Source: a bacterium | Lineage (GTDB): Bacteria > Vulcanimicrobiota > Xenobia > Xenobiales > JADMJV01 | Direction: 5' to 3' | Length of the DNA stretch: 64,000 nucleotides | NCBI GenBank assembly: GCA_018780265.1 | Contig: JADMJV010000013.1 | Coordinates: 31,037 to 95,036, forward strand | In this document: piece by piece, positions 17,020 to 25,225 of the stretch | Position numbering within the stretch: position 1 is the stretch's first letter | Layout of the letters: the number at the start of each line of letters is the position of its first letter | The notes under the pieces: generated by a model | Databases searched by the model: none | Seen by the model: only the letters and a program-made list of their open reading frames with translations | Told to the model about the DNA's origin: nothing | Made by a program: the position numbers and the translations under genes

Positions 17020-18336
17020 CTACTTGACGGCGCGCAGGCGAGCAGTTCCGCGCTGACTTACGTCTTTGCCTCGATGGCGTGCGATCAGATCCATGATCGT
17101 TCTGGCCAGGCGGTCCGGGTCGTGGCGAACCCAGTCGGTTTCGCTGAGCATGCTCGTGCCCACCCCCTCCACGCGCAAGGCCGCCAGTCTTTCAAGCTGA
17201 GGATCAACAGGGTGCGCCCCTTCAGCCCGATACTTGTCGGCCAATTTTTCGGGGTCGCCCAGATTGACCAGCACGTAGTCGATGCCCACATCGGCGTGTT
17301 TGAGCAGCGACTCCACGTGATCGGCGGCTCCCATTCCGTCGGTTTCGCCAGGCTGGGTCATCACGTTACACACATAGACCTTGGGCGCCGAAGAACGGCG
17401 AATAGCCTGGGCGATTTCCGGCACCAGCAAGTTGGGAATGACGCTGGTATAGAGGCTGCCCGGGCCAAGAAGAATGGCATCCGCGTTCTCCAGGGCCTGA
17501 ATCACCTGCTTGGGCGGCTGAACTTCAGCGGGCTCCAGCGAAATGCGCTCGATGCGCGTCTCCACGGGATGCTTGGGGATGGCCGATTCGCCCGTGACCA
17601 CACTGCCATCCGAGTAACAGGCGGTGAGGTTGACCGGACTGAGAGTGGCCGGCAGAACCTGGCCGCGCACTGCCAAAATCTGACTGGAGAGCTGAATGGC
17701 CACCTCAAAGTCACCCGCCAGATCGGTGAGAGCGGCCAGAAATAAGTTGCCGAAGGAATGGCCCTCCAAACCGCCCTGGGCGAAGCGATAGCTGAAGAGT
17801 TCTTTGAGCAGCGATTCATCGTCGGCCAGCGCCACCAGACAGTTACGCACGTCGCCGGGGGCCAGAATGCCTAACTCCTGACGCAACTTGCCCGAACTGC
17901 CGCCGTCGTCACTCACGGCAACCACGGCGGTGACATTGCTGGTGTAAGCCTTTAACCCGCGCAGCAGGGTGGAGAGGCCGGTGCCTCCACCGATGGCCAC
18001 CAACTTTAAGCCCTGGTCCAGGTAGCGCCGGTCGTAGAGGACCTCGACCAGTTGTTTGCGAGGCTGAAAGGCAACCGCCGAACTGAGAATCTGGAAAAAG
18101 CGCCGCAGCGCAAAAACCACGATCCAAAGGCCAACGATCATCAAGGCTGTGCCTGTCAGCTTGGGAGGCACGGGCGGATCGCCCACCCAATGGCGCACCC
18201 GGACGGCCACAAAGTCGGCCGCCATAAGCAGACCCGCGGAAAATGAAATGCCGCCCACGGTGGCTAAAAACAGCCAGCGTTTGATACGCATCCCCGGGGC
18301 AAACCATTTTAACCATCGGGTCAGCTGGAGAGTCAC
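17020..18336 (-). CDS. yvcK: YvcK/CofD-like gluconeogenesis factor with N-terminal membrane anchor
   Basis: 438-residue protein. A nucleotide-sugar-binding CofD-like domain starts with AIGGGTGLSTLLRGL (115-129) and continues through SDDGGSSGKLRQELG, GDVRNCLVAL and LLGPGSLYTSVIPNLL. YvcK proteins bind UDP-sugars and link carbon metabolism to peptidoglycan synthesis. Residues 20-40 and 62-82 form two membrane helices absent from the compact soluble forms, so this version should be membrane-tethered with the catalytic-like domain in the cytoplasm. GTG start directly abutting the rapZ stop. An internal ATG at 18291 is a less likely alternative. Confidence 0.9.
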   Translation of the reverse strand: MTLQLTRWLKWFAPGMRIKRWLFLATVGGISFSAGLLMAADFVAVRVRHWVGDPPVPPKLTGTALMIVGLWIVVFALRRFFQILSSAVAFQPRKQLVEVLYDRRYLDQGLKLVAIGGGTGLSTLLRGLKAYTSNVTAVVAVSDDGGSSGKLRQELGILAPGDVRNCLVALADDESLLKELFSYRFAQGGLEGHSFGNLFLAALTDLAGDFEVAIQLSSQILAVRGQVLPATLSPVNLTACYSDGSVVTGESAIPKHPVETRIERISLEPAEVQPPKQVIQALENADAILLGPGSLYTSVIPNLLVPEIAQAIRRSSAPKVYVCNVMTQPGETDGMGAADHVESLLKHADVGIDYVLVNLGDPEKLADKYRAEGAHPVDPQLERLAALRVEGVGTSMLSETDWVRHDPDRLARTIMDLIARHRGKDVSQRGTARLRAVK

Positions 18337-19236
18337 TTAGATGGCGGCGACTCTCTGCTGTTCACGCTCCAGATCGCGGTGCTGGACGGTGATCGAGTAA
18401 CCGGAGCGGCGCAAGTCTCGAGAAATTCGGTCGGCAATGGCGGTGGAACGATGTTGCCCGCCGGTGCAACCGATGGCCAGAGTCACTTGATGCTTCCCTT
18501 CCAGCTGATACTTGGGCAACAAAAACTGGAGCAAGCCCTCGACCCGCTCCAAAAACTCCTTGGCATCGGCCCGCTCCAACACAAACTTGGCCACCGGAGC
18601 ATCCAGGCCGGTTAAGCGGCGCAGCTCGGGCACGTAGTAAGGATTGGCGATGAAGCGCACATCAAACACCAGATCAGCATCGGGCGGCAGACCGTGCTTG
18701 AAGCCGAAGCTGAGTACGTGAACCTGCACCTTGCCCGGGCTGGCCTCCAATTCCAACGTCTCGCGCAGCAGGCCCTGCAGTTGACTGGGGGTAAGGTTGG
18801 TGGTGTCGAGAATTTTGGTGGCCATACCGCGCAGACCCGCCAATTCGCGAGCTTCCTGCTGAATGGCCTGGAGCACTCCGCCCTGAGCGGTGAGCGGGTG
18901 CCGCCGGCGAGTTTCCGAAAAGCGCCGCACCAGCACCGCCTCGCTGGCCTCGAAGAAGATAATTTTGGGCTCAAAGCCCGTCGGCGGCAACTGATTGAGG
19001 GCTTCTTGCAGTTCGTGGAAAAAGCTACGCCCACGCACGTCGATCACCATGGCCAGTCGATTGACGCTAGAAGATGCGCACAGCTCGGCAAACTTAGGAA
19101 TTAAGGCGGGAGGGAGGTTGTCAACGCAAAAGAAGCCCTCATCTTCGAGGCTTTTAACGGCCAGACTCTTGCCGGCTCCAGAAAGGCCGGTCAAAATCAC
19201 AAATTTTTGTTGTTCCACAAGGCAGAGTTTCTGCAT
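18337..19236 (-). CDS. rapZ: RNase adapter / nucleotide-binding protein RapZ
   Basis: 299-residue RapZ/YvcJ protein. The Walker A motif GLSGAGKS is at 17-24; DNLPPALIP and the R-RRHPL loop follow. The C-terminal domain has SFGFKHGLPPDADLVFDVRFIANPYY and IGCTGGQHRS, which in RapZ bind glucosamine-6-phosphate and RNA. It sits directly upstream of yvcK, as in Gram-positive and some other lineages, and no whiA follows. I set the start at the ATG at 19236; the frame stays open much further, but that region is antisense to the acid phosphatase gene. Confidence 0.9.
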   Translation of the reverse strand: MQKLCLVEQQKFVILTGLSGAGKSLAVKSLEDEGFFCVDNLPPALIPKFAELCASSSVNRLAMVIDVRGRSFFHELQEALNQLPPTGFEPKIIFFEASEAVLVRRFSETRRRHPLTAQGGVLQAIQQEARELAGLRGMATKILDTTNLTPSQLQGLLRETLELEASPGKVQVHVLSFGFKHGLPPDADLVFDVRFIANPYYVPELRRLTGLDAPVAKFVLERADAKEFLERVEGLLQFLLPKYQLEGKHQVTLAIGCTGGQHRSTAIADRISRDLRRSGYSITVQHRDLEREQQRVAAI

Positions 19237-19278
19237 CACGCCCAGAAACCTTGCCGACCGTCGAGAAAGGACCCCCCG

Positions 19279-19959
19279 ATGAAGTTCCCGCTCCTGTCTA
19301 TACTCTTGGGATTCAGTCTGCTGAGCCCGCTGGCCGCCCAACCGGTGACCAACGATTTCCTGAGGGGGGAATATGGCGTGCTCAACGTGGGAGTGGCCAA
19401 AAACCTGACTCGCGAGTATTGCCGAGGGCCGCTCTACAAGGAAGAGATTCAGTATGTGGCGGGCAAAGCCCGAGATTACCTGGATTTTCGTCTGCAAAAT
19501 CCGGTGGACGGCAAGCCGGCCATCGTTTTCGACATCGACGAGACCCTCCTCTCCAACTTTAGCTATATGGACGAAATGGACTTTGCCTACCAGACGACTC
19601 AATGGAACGCCTGGATCGATAAGGGTTTGGCCCCGCCCCTGGAGGCCGTGCGTGACCTTTACCGCTATGCTCGCGGCAAAGGCGTGGCGGTATTGCTGAT
19701 CTCGCAACGAACTCAAATGCAGCGGGTGCAAACCGAAAACAACCTGCGCCAAGCCGGCTATGAGGACTGGACCGAACTGGTGCTCAAGGAGGCCGGCAGT
19801 AAACAGACGGCGGCGACCTTCAAATCCGAAAACCGCAAGCGGCTGGCCCAGGCCGGCTACAACATTCTGGTCAATATCGGGGACCAGGATAGCGACCTGC
19901 AGGGCGGTTACGCCGAGTCGATTTTCAAACTGCCCAACCCGATGTACTGGGTTCCTTAG
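19279..19959 (+). CDS. Class B/C HAD acid phosphatase, exported
   Basis: 226-residue secreted phosphatase. The signal peptide MKFPLLSILLGFSLLSPLAA ends at about residue 21. Motif I is VFDIDETLLSN (83-93) with nucleophile Asp85 and Asp87; motif II is LLISQR, and the C-terminal metal motif is NIGDQDSDLQGG. The arrangement fits the plant VSP / lipoprotein e(P4)-like acid phosphatase family, which removes phosphate from nucleotides in the periplasm. There is no lipobox Cys. AGAAAGGA precedes the ATG. Divergent from rapZ with 42 bases between. Confidence 0.85.
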   Translation: MKFPLLSILLGFSLLSPLAAQPVTNDFLRGEYGVLNVGVAKNLTREYCRGPLYKEEIQYVAGKARDYLDFRLQNPVDGKPAIVFDIDETLLSNFSYMDEMDFAYQTTQWNAWIDKGLAPPLEAVRDLYRYARGKGVAVLLISQRTQMQRVQTENNLRQAGYEDWTELVLKEAGSKQTAATFKSENRKRLAQAGYNILVNIGDQDSDLQGGYAESIFKLPNPMYWVP

Positions 19960-20017
19960 CTGCCCAGGAACATGCCCGCCTGGCCCGAAGCGCCAACCTC
20001 GAAAAGGAAGGCAATCT

Positions 20018-20398
20018 GTGGAACCGGTCCTACGCAGTTTTCTCTTTTGTGAATCCGTCGTCCCCGCGCCCAGTGGCAAGATGAATTGTTACGGGCTTTT
20101 TTCGGACCTGTTTGCGACACAGTTCCCCTACACCCAGCCGCGCTTCTCGGTGCTGCTCAGTTGGGGCGGCGGACGCGGCTTTCAAGTGCAGGTGGTGAAG
20201 ATGCTCAATCCGGCCAAGACAGCCCTGCTTCATCAGTCGCCGGAAATGTATTTCACCCTGGAAGACGAGTCTCAATCGGCCCACGTCCAGATCGACATGA
20301 ACCAGATTGTGTTTACCGAATCGGGGTCCTACATTTTTCAAATCTTCCTGCACGGACGCCAGGTGGGTGAGCACCGCCTCAACGTGCACCAACTGTAA
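20018..20398 (+). CDS. DUF6941-like protein
   Basis: 126-residue protein. GTG at 20018 is supported by AAGGAAGG 6-8 bases upstream. The pattern (SFLFCESVVPAPSGKMNCYGLFSDL, then the strand-rich FQVQVVKMLNPA and a C-terminal SGSYIFQIFLHGRQVGEH) matches DUF6941, small beta-sandwich proteins of unknown function. Cytosolic by appearance. It lies in a same-strand run from the acid phosphatase to the CoA transferase. An upstream in-frame opening to 19760 is a shadow of the phosphatase gene. Confidence 0.68.
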   Translation: MEPVLRSFLFCESVVPAPSGKMNCYGLFSDLFATQFPYTQPRFSVLLSWGGGRGFQVQVVKMLNPAKTALLHQSPEMYFTLEDESQSAHVQIDMNQIVFTESGSYIFQIFLHGRQVGEHRLNVHQL

Positions 20399-20433
20399 CA
20401 AGTATTTTCCGGTCCCCTGTCGAAGCAGACTGC

Positions 20434-20577
20434 ATGAACCACGACTACCTGCTCGCCTCTCGCTGGCAACGCTTTTGCGCCCTGCACGACCGCCTGGTGG
20501 GCTCGGTGGTGGTGGTGAAAGGCGCGCGCCGTACTCGGGAAGACGAAATGCCCGACGTAGGCTTCAGCCGCTTCTGA
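20434..20577 (+). CDS. Possible 47-residue small protein
   Basis: ATG-initiated frame encoding 47 residues (MNHDYLLASRWQRFCALHDR...) with the same GC-rich third positions as its neighbours. It ends in TGA at 20575-20577, which overlaps the likely CTG start of the CoA transferase (20574) in a CTGA arrangement. No clear ribosome binding site and no family recognised. It could be a leader peptide coupling translation of the downstream gene, or chance. Confidence 0.35.
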   Translation: MNHDYLLASRWQRFCALHDRLVGSVVVVKGARRTREDEMPDVGFSRF

Positions 20578-21683
20578 GTCCCTTAAGCGGGCTGCGTGTT
20601 TTAGAACTGGCCTCGATCCTGGCCGGCCCTTCGGTGGGCTTCTTCCTGGCAGAGCTGGGCGCCGATGTGGTCAAGGTGGAAAATCCCAGCCAGGGCGGTG
20701 ACGCCACTCGCGGCTGGAAGTTGGCCGGCGAAGCGGCCGAGGACGGCCGCTGCGCCTACTTTTGCTCGGTCAACTGGGGCAAGCGTTCACTGGCCCTGGA
20801 CTTGAAGCAACCTGAGCAACTGCAAACCCTTCACCGGATGCTGCCCAAAACCGACATTTTGCTGGCCAACTTTCGGCCCGGTCAGGCCGAGAAACTGGGG
20901 CTGCCCTGGCCTCATCCGCACACTCTGTACCCGCGACTGATCACCGGTTGGGTGACCGGCTACGGGCCCGCCAGCGCTCGCCCCGGATTTGACGTACTGG
21001 TTCAGGCCGAAGCCGGCTACATGGCCAGCAATGGGCCCACGGGCGGCCCCGCCTGCAGGCTGCCGGTAGCCTTCATCGACGTGCTCACCGCTCATCAACT
21101 CAAAGAAGGCCTGCTGGTGGCGCTGCTCGAGCGGGAACGGAGCGGCTGGGGCAAAGTGGTTGAAGTCTCCTTGTGGCGCACGGCGCTGGCTTCGTTGCTC
21201 AACCAGGCCACCAATTTCTTGATGACCGGCTACGACCCGCAACCCTCCGGCACCGAGCATCCCAATCTCTTTCCCTATGGCACTTTGCTCGACTGCCGGG
21301 ACGGCCAACTGCTGGTGGCGGTAGGCACCGATAAGCAATTTGCCAGCCTGTGCCAATCTTTGGGTCAGCCCGAACTGGCCGAGGGGTATGCCCACAACTC
21401 GGTGCGCGTGAGCCGCCGCGAAGAACTGCGCCCCCGGCTCCAGGCTGCGGCCGCCGAGCGACTCAGCGCAGAGTTATTAGGCCGGTTGGAGCGCTGCGGA
21501 GTGCCGGCCGGACGCCTGCAAAGTGTTGGCCAGGCCCTGCATCAGGCCCAAGACCTGCTACAGGAGCAAGGCCTGGCCGGAATGCGTTCGCTGGCCTTCT
21601 CGGGCTGCCCTCGGCTGGACTTGCGCCCTCCGCCGCGATTGGGCGAGCACAGCCGGGAAGTGCTGACCGAGTGGCTGGGCTAA
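20574..21683 (+). CDS. CaiB/BaiF-family CoA transferase
   Basis: Family III CoA transferase of about 369 residues. The N-terminal signature LSGLRVLELASILAGPSVGFFLAELGADVVKVE appears at residues 3-35. The usual catalytic Asp position follows at LALDLKQPEQ/GADVVKVENP and the acyl-CoA binding region is around FDVLVQAEAGYMASNG. C-terminal features are RLECGVPAGRLQSV-like and the closing LRPPPRLGEHSREVL. The frame is open back to 20307, but homology begins at 20574, where the only plausible local start is CTG overlapping a small upstream frame. Substrate unknown. Confidence 0.83.
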   Translation: MSPLSGLRVLELASILAGPSVGFFLAELGADVVKVENPSQGGDATRGWKLAGEAAEDGRCAYFCSVNWGKRSLALDLKQPEQLQTLHRMLPKTDILLANFRPGQAEKLGLPWPHPHTLYPRLITGWVTGYGPASARPGFDVLVQAEAGYMASNGPTGGPACRLPVAFIDVLTAHQLKEGLLVALLERERSGWGKVVEVSLWRTALASLLNQATNFLMTGYDPQPSGTEHPNLFPYGTLLDCRDGQLLVAVGTDKQFASLCQSLGQPELAEGYAHNSVRVSRREELRPRLQAAAAERLSAELLGRLERCGVPAGRLQSVGQALHQAQDLLQEQGLAGMRSLAFSGCPRLDLRPPPRLGEHSREVLTEWLG

Positions 21684-22678
21684 TAGCGGTAAGGCAGTCC
21701 CCCATCGTTGCCCACAAATATACCACCTCGAACGAAGAACATCGGCTGTAGCGAGTTGAGGTCGTTGCCGGGCAGTTTGGAGCGTTCCGCGATCTGAGTC
21801 GACAAGTCGTTCAACTTTTGCATCGACTCCAGCTGCTCCTGACCCTGCTGAATATCGAAGATGGCCATGTCCAACTGGTCTGCCAGGGACGAACACTGCT
21901 GGTCCTTCTCCTGGCGCAAGCTGGTGGAGAGGTAGCGGATTTTGGCCAGCCTGGTAGCCAGACCGGCGGCGTCTGCATTGGCCTCGATGGCCTTGCTGAG
22001 AGAATCCACGGCCGCGCTGGCCAGGCGCATTTTCTGGCTGCGCCCCAAAAGGGGCCCCAGCATGATGCGCCATTGCGCGCACAACTGGTCTCGCTCCGCC
22101 GAACTGAGAGCGGGCCACCTTTTGCGCAGGCCGGCCCACTGTTGAGGCAGGCTGGCCAGTTGGGCGCGTTGCCCCGGGTTGAGGTCGGGGTAGAGGCCGC
22201 TGAGAACGCCCTCCAAGGTGGAGGCCATCGGCGCGGAGGGTATCGGTGAGGTGGTGGGATCGATGGTGAAGAGCAGCCATTCGCAAAAGGCCGCCAGTGA
22301 CTGCTGGGTGAGGGGAGGCTCGCCGGCCACCACGATCTGCCCGGCGCCGGCTTGGGTGCGCTGCAGCCACTGACCAAGAAGGTCGGCAGGGCCCAGCAGC
22401 TGCGAGCGCATTTTCGGTCGCAACAAGCTACGTTGCTGGGGAAGAAGCGGGGCTAACTGATCGGCGTCGGCGCTCAGTTGCTGCAGCCGGGCCGGAGGCA
22501 ACGAGGTCAATATTGGCGACAATTCCTGGCGTTGTCCATCGGTCAGGGGAACCTCGATGACCCACTCCAGCACATCGATCAGCCTGGCCAGGTCGGGTGG
22601 GGCCTGAGCCTGGACTGGAAGCATCACCACCAGCCAGGTCAGCAGCAGTGCCAACAGTCTCTGCGTAGTTCTATGCAT
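21680..22678 (-). CDS. Exported helical protein, unknown function
   Basis: 332-residue protein with a signal peptide ([26 protein letters not shown]). The remainder is Gln/Leu/Ala-rich and helical, with no motif I recognise. Short Ser/Pro linkers (SPIPSAPM, about 150) suggest two helical lobes, and the C-terminal part ([18 protein letters not shown]) may be coiled coil. The ATG at 22678 overlaps the end of the nitroreductase gene by 8 bases, implying one operon; an earlier start at 22714 would lose the clean signal peptide. The stop overlaps the convergent CoA transferase by 4 bases. Confidence 0.7.
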   Translation of the reverse strand: MHRTTQRLLALLLTWLVVMLPVQAQAPPDLARLIDVLEWVIEVPLTDGQRQELSPILTSLPPARLQQLSADADQLAPLLPQQRSLLRPKMRSQLLGPADLLGQWLQRTQAGAGQIVVAGEPPLTQQSLAAFCEWLLFTIDPTTSPIPSAPMASTLEGVLSGLYPDLNPGQRAQLASLPQQWAGLRKRWPALSSAERDQLCAQWRIMLGPLLGRSQKMRLASAAVDSLSKAIEANADAAGLATRLAKIRYLSTSLRQEKDQQCSSLADQLDMAIFDIQQGQEQLESMQKLNDLSTQIAERSKLPGNDLNSLQPMFFVRGGIFVGNDGGLPYRY

Positions 22679-23339
22679 AAAAGGTGGCGATGGCCTCCAG
22701 GGGCTTCTTATCAATCACGGGAACCTCCACTCCTTGGGCCGGATAGCCGACCACCAACAGTAAGAACGGTCTTTCTTGGGCGGGCCGCCCCAGCAGTTGA
22801 CGCAAAAAGCCCATAGGACTGGGTGTGTGCGTCAAACAACAGAGCCCGCTCTGATGCAGTGCGGTGATCAACATTCCCGTGGCGATGCCCACCGACTCGC
22901 TGACATAATAGTTTTTGCGCTTCTTGCCTCCCGCGTCGTGCCCATGAGACTTGGAGAAGATGGCGATGAGGGCAGGGGCCTCCTGCAAGAAAGGCTTGTG
23001 CTCGTCCGTCCCGAGCGGCGCCAGTGCATCCAGCCACTCTTGAGGGGCCCGGCCGTGGTAAAAGGCCTGCTCCTCCTGCTCGGCCGCCTGGCGAATTTGC
23101 TGCTTGAGTTGGGCGTCGGTGATCACGGCGAAGTGCCAGGGCTGATGATTGGCCCCACTGGGGGCCGTGCCGGCGGCCAACAGGCACCACTCCAATACCC
23201 CCGCCGGAATGGGTCGCGGCGAGAAGCAGCGGATGGTGCGACGACGCTTCATCTGCTCATAAAACTGGCGGGCTCGTTGAACCATCTGGTCAGGCGGACT
23301 TTCGACGAAGTCCAGATAGGGAGTGAAGGGCATGGGCAA
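22671..23339 (-). CDS. Nitroreductase family flavoprotein (iodotyrosine deiodinase-like)
   Basis: 222-residue FMN-dependent oxidoreductase. The N-terminal [14 protein letters not shown] and [17 protein letters not shown] (about 57-73) are the FMN-binding segments; the C-terminal LLLVVGYPA strand is conserved. The long PSGANxQPW loop and helical lid most resemble the IYD/BluB branch rather than NfsA. Substrate unknown; some IYD-type enzymes dehalogenate phenols. Upstream gene of a two-gene operon with an exported helical protein. Confidence 0.85.
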   Translation of the reverse strand: MPMPFTPYLDFVESPPDQMVQRARQFYEQMKRRRTIRCFSPRPIPAGVLEWCLLAAGTAPSGANHQPWHFAVITDAQLKQQIRQAAEQEEQAFYHGRAPQEWLDALAPLGTDEHKPFLQEAPALIAIFSKSHGHDAGGKKRKNYYVSESVGIATGMLITALHQSGLCCLTHTPSPMGFLRQLLGRPAQERPFLLLVVGYPAQGVEVPVIDKKPLEAIATFYA

Positions 23340-23598
23340 GGTTTCGGCCAGGAGGGCAATATCCCCTCATCGCGGACCGATTTCGCCTTGGTGAGGAGGC
23401 TTCCGTTCTTGGCCTGGGCCTTCTCCAACCTTAAACATTCTTGGCTGTGTCACCGACAATCAGACGGGAGGCTTCGCGGTGGTTGCCCAGAATGCCGTCC
23501 CCCGCTCCACCCCCGCGGTGGCCCTGGACCCCACACTGGAGCCGCACTCAGCAATACGGTGGAAACTTCGGTGACCAGTCCCATACCCTACTCTTATG

Positions 23599-25107
23599 CT
23601 AAATCATTACTCCGCGCCAGCGCCAGCGGTGGGCGGCGTAGCGAGTCACACAGACACCCACGACCGTGAGCACCAAACTCAAATTCAAGTGAGCCATGCG
23701 ATGGGGGTGGAAGGTGGAATACCAACTGAGAAAGACTGACAGGGCACAACCCCAGATCAAGGCCACCTCCATGTAGAAACTCTTGCGAAGCATTGGCATG
23801 TCCCGATCGCCTCGGATCAGATCGCGCAAAACACCACCGCCGCCCGCCGTCGAAGCAGCCAACAACGGGCCCCACAACCAGAGAGGTTCACAACCTTTTT
23901 CCAGAGCGGCAACCACTCCCATCACCGTAAAAGCCGCCACCCCCAAAGTATCAAAAAAGTTGAGCAAGAGATTCTCTCCTACGTTGCTCTCCTCCACCCA
24001 AATTTTGCTGATAGGGTGTCTTGAGGCCAGTCGGAAGGCAAGAGCGGCTACCAGAGTCAGGATCGCCAGGGCCACCACTACGGTCGGATCGCGCATGAGC
24101 GCGACCGGTCGCCGGTCAGCCACCAGGTCCCGAATGAGGCCGCCGCCAACGGCCGGAGACGCGGCTATCAGAAAGGCACCCATCAGATTGTACCCTTCGC
24201 GATGGGCCAGTACCAGACCGCTCACCCCCGCCAATACGGAGCCAAGCAAGCCCATCAGTTGAAAAAGGTCGCTACGGGTAAGCAGGCCAAACATAGGAAC
24301 GTAGAGATATTCGCGAACAATTTCCGCCGCGGCCCCTTCATGCTCCAGGCCCGACAAACTCCGGTTAAACTCCTCCACCTGGCGAATGGATACGGTCTTT
24401 TTAGAAAAGGCCACGTGGACTTCGTGGCCAGGAATATCCAGGGGCTTGCTGTCCAGGCTAAATTCCAGCGAGCCCTGGGCTACGGCGGCCAATCCGGCAA
24501 TCTCGTCACTGAACACCAGATCGACCTGGCCCATGGCCAGGCGCTGAAAACTGTCGATTTCCTGGTCCGTATAGTGAACCTGCCCGACCAGCTTCGGATG
24601 CGTCAGTATCCGGCGAATCTCAGGTGGATAGTCAAATCCTCTCAAGGCGGCCAGGCGCCCGGGCTTGCTTAAAAGTTGCTGGAGCAACCTTTGGGGGTGG
24701 CGGGCGGGCGCCGCCTCGTCGCGACGCCAGAAAACGGCGTATTGCAGCTTGAAGTAGGGCTTCGAGTAAAACACCTTGTCGGCCATTGTCGGGTCGGGAA
24801 AGGCCAGACTTACAGCATCGAGTTGGCCTGACAAAAGCTGCTCGCGTTGCTGCTCGGGACTCAAGTCGATCGGGTCCAGCCGAATACCCTGACTTTGCAG
24901 AACCGCCCCAAGCAGCTCCGCTTCGAGGCCCCCCGCCCCCCCGTCTGAATTGCGGAATTGATAAGGGTAAAAGCGACCCCATCCCAATTTCAGGTCCTTC
25001 TGATAGGGCACCAGGTGCCGGTCAGCCCGGGTCTTCCAATGCAGGATCCAACTGCCCAGGAAAACGATCACAAGGCAGGCTAACAGAAAGGATAGAGTGG
25101 GGCGCAT
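23599..25107 (-). CDS. Periplasmic-binding-protein / TRIC-UPF0126 channel fusion
   Basis: 502-residue membrane protein joining two modules. After an N-terminal membrane helix (4-22), residues 35-270 resemble an SBP_bac_3 amino-acid-binding domain (LDAVSLAFPDP, KPYFKLQYAVFW, VDLVFSDEIAGL, then the hinge and C-terminal EIVREYL). Residues 283-495 contain seven helices in two TRIC/UPF0126 repeats, each with the GGG-I/V-L-RDL motif (GGGLIRDL 321-328, GGGVLRDL 423-430). UPF0126 proteins include small-solute and K+ channels and the glycine transporter YicG. The fusion implies a ligand-gated or ligand-fed channel. No ABC components are nearby. Confidence 0.85.
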   Translation of the reverse strand: MRPTLSFLLACLVIVFLGSWILHWKTRADRHLVPYQKDLKLGWGRFYPYQFRNSDGGAGGLEAELLGAVLQSQGIRLDPIDLSPEQQREQLLSGQLDAVSLAFPDPTMADKVFYSKPYFKLQYAVFWRRDEAAPARHPQRLLQQLLSKPGRLAALRGFDYPPEIRRILTHPKLVGQVHYTDQEIDSFQRLAMGQVDLVFSDEIAGLAAVAQGSLEFSLDSKPLDIPGHEVHVAFSKKTVSIRQVEEFNRSLSGLEHEGAAAEIVREYLYVPMFGLLTRSDLFQLMGLLGSVLAGVSGLVLAHREGYNLMGAFLIAASPAVGGGLIRDLVADRRPVALMRDPTVVVALAILTLVAALAFRLASRHPISKIWVEESNVGENLLLNFFDTLGVAAFTVMGVVAALEKGCEPLWLWGPLLAASTAGGGGVLRDLIRGDRDMPMLRKSFYMEVALIWGCALSVFLSWYSTFHPHRMAHLNLSLVLTVVGVCVTRYAAHRWRWRGVMI

Positions 25108-25225
25108 GCCGCCTGCGTTTGTTCGACAACCGGAAATTCCTGGCCAAGTCTTCAGAGTCCCGCGGTGCTGCCAAGGCGGGGCGATCTTCAGAGAACTTTA
25201 AGAGCCTTCGCATAGAATTCATTTT

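Noticed and set aside
19237..20079. N-terminal extension of the RapZ frame
   Set aside because: Antisense to the acid phosphatase; RapZ homology starts at the Walker A region just after 19236.
20307..20573. Upstream part of the CoA transferase frame as coding
   Set aside because: It overlaps the DUF6941-like gene out of frame and its Arg/Pro-rich translation has no family match.
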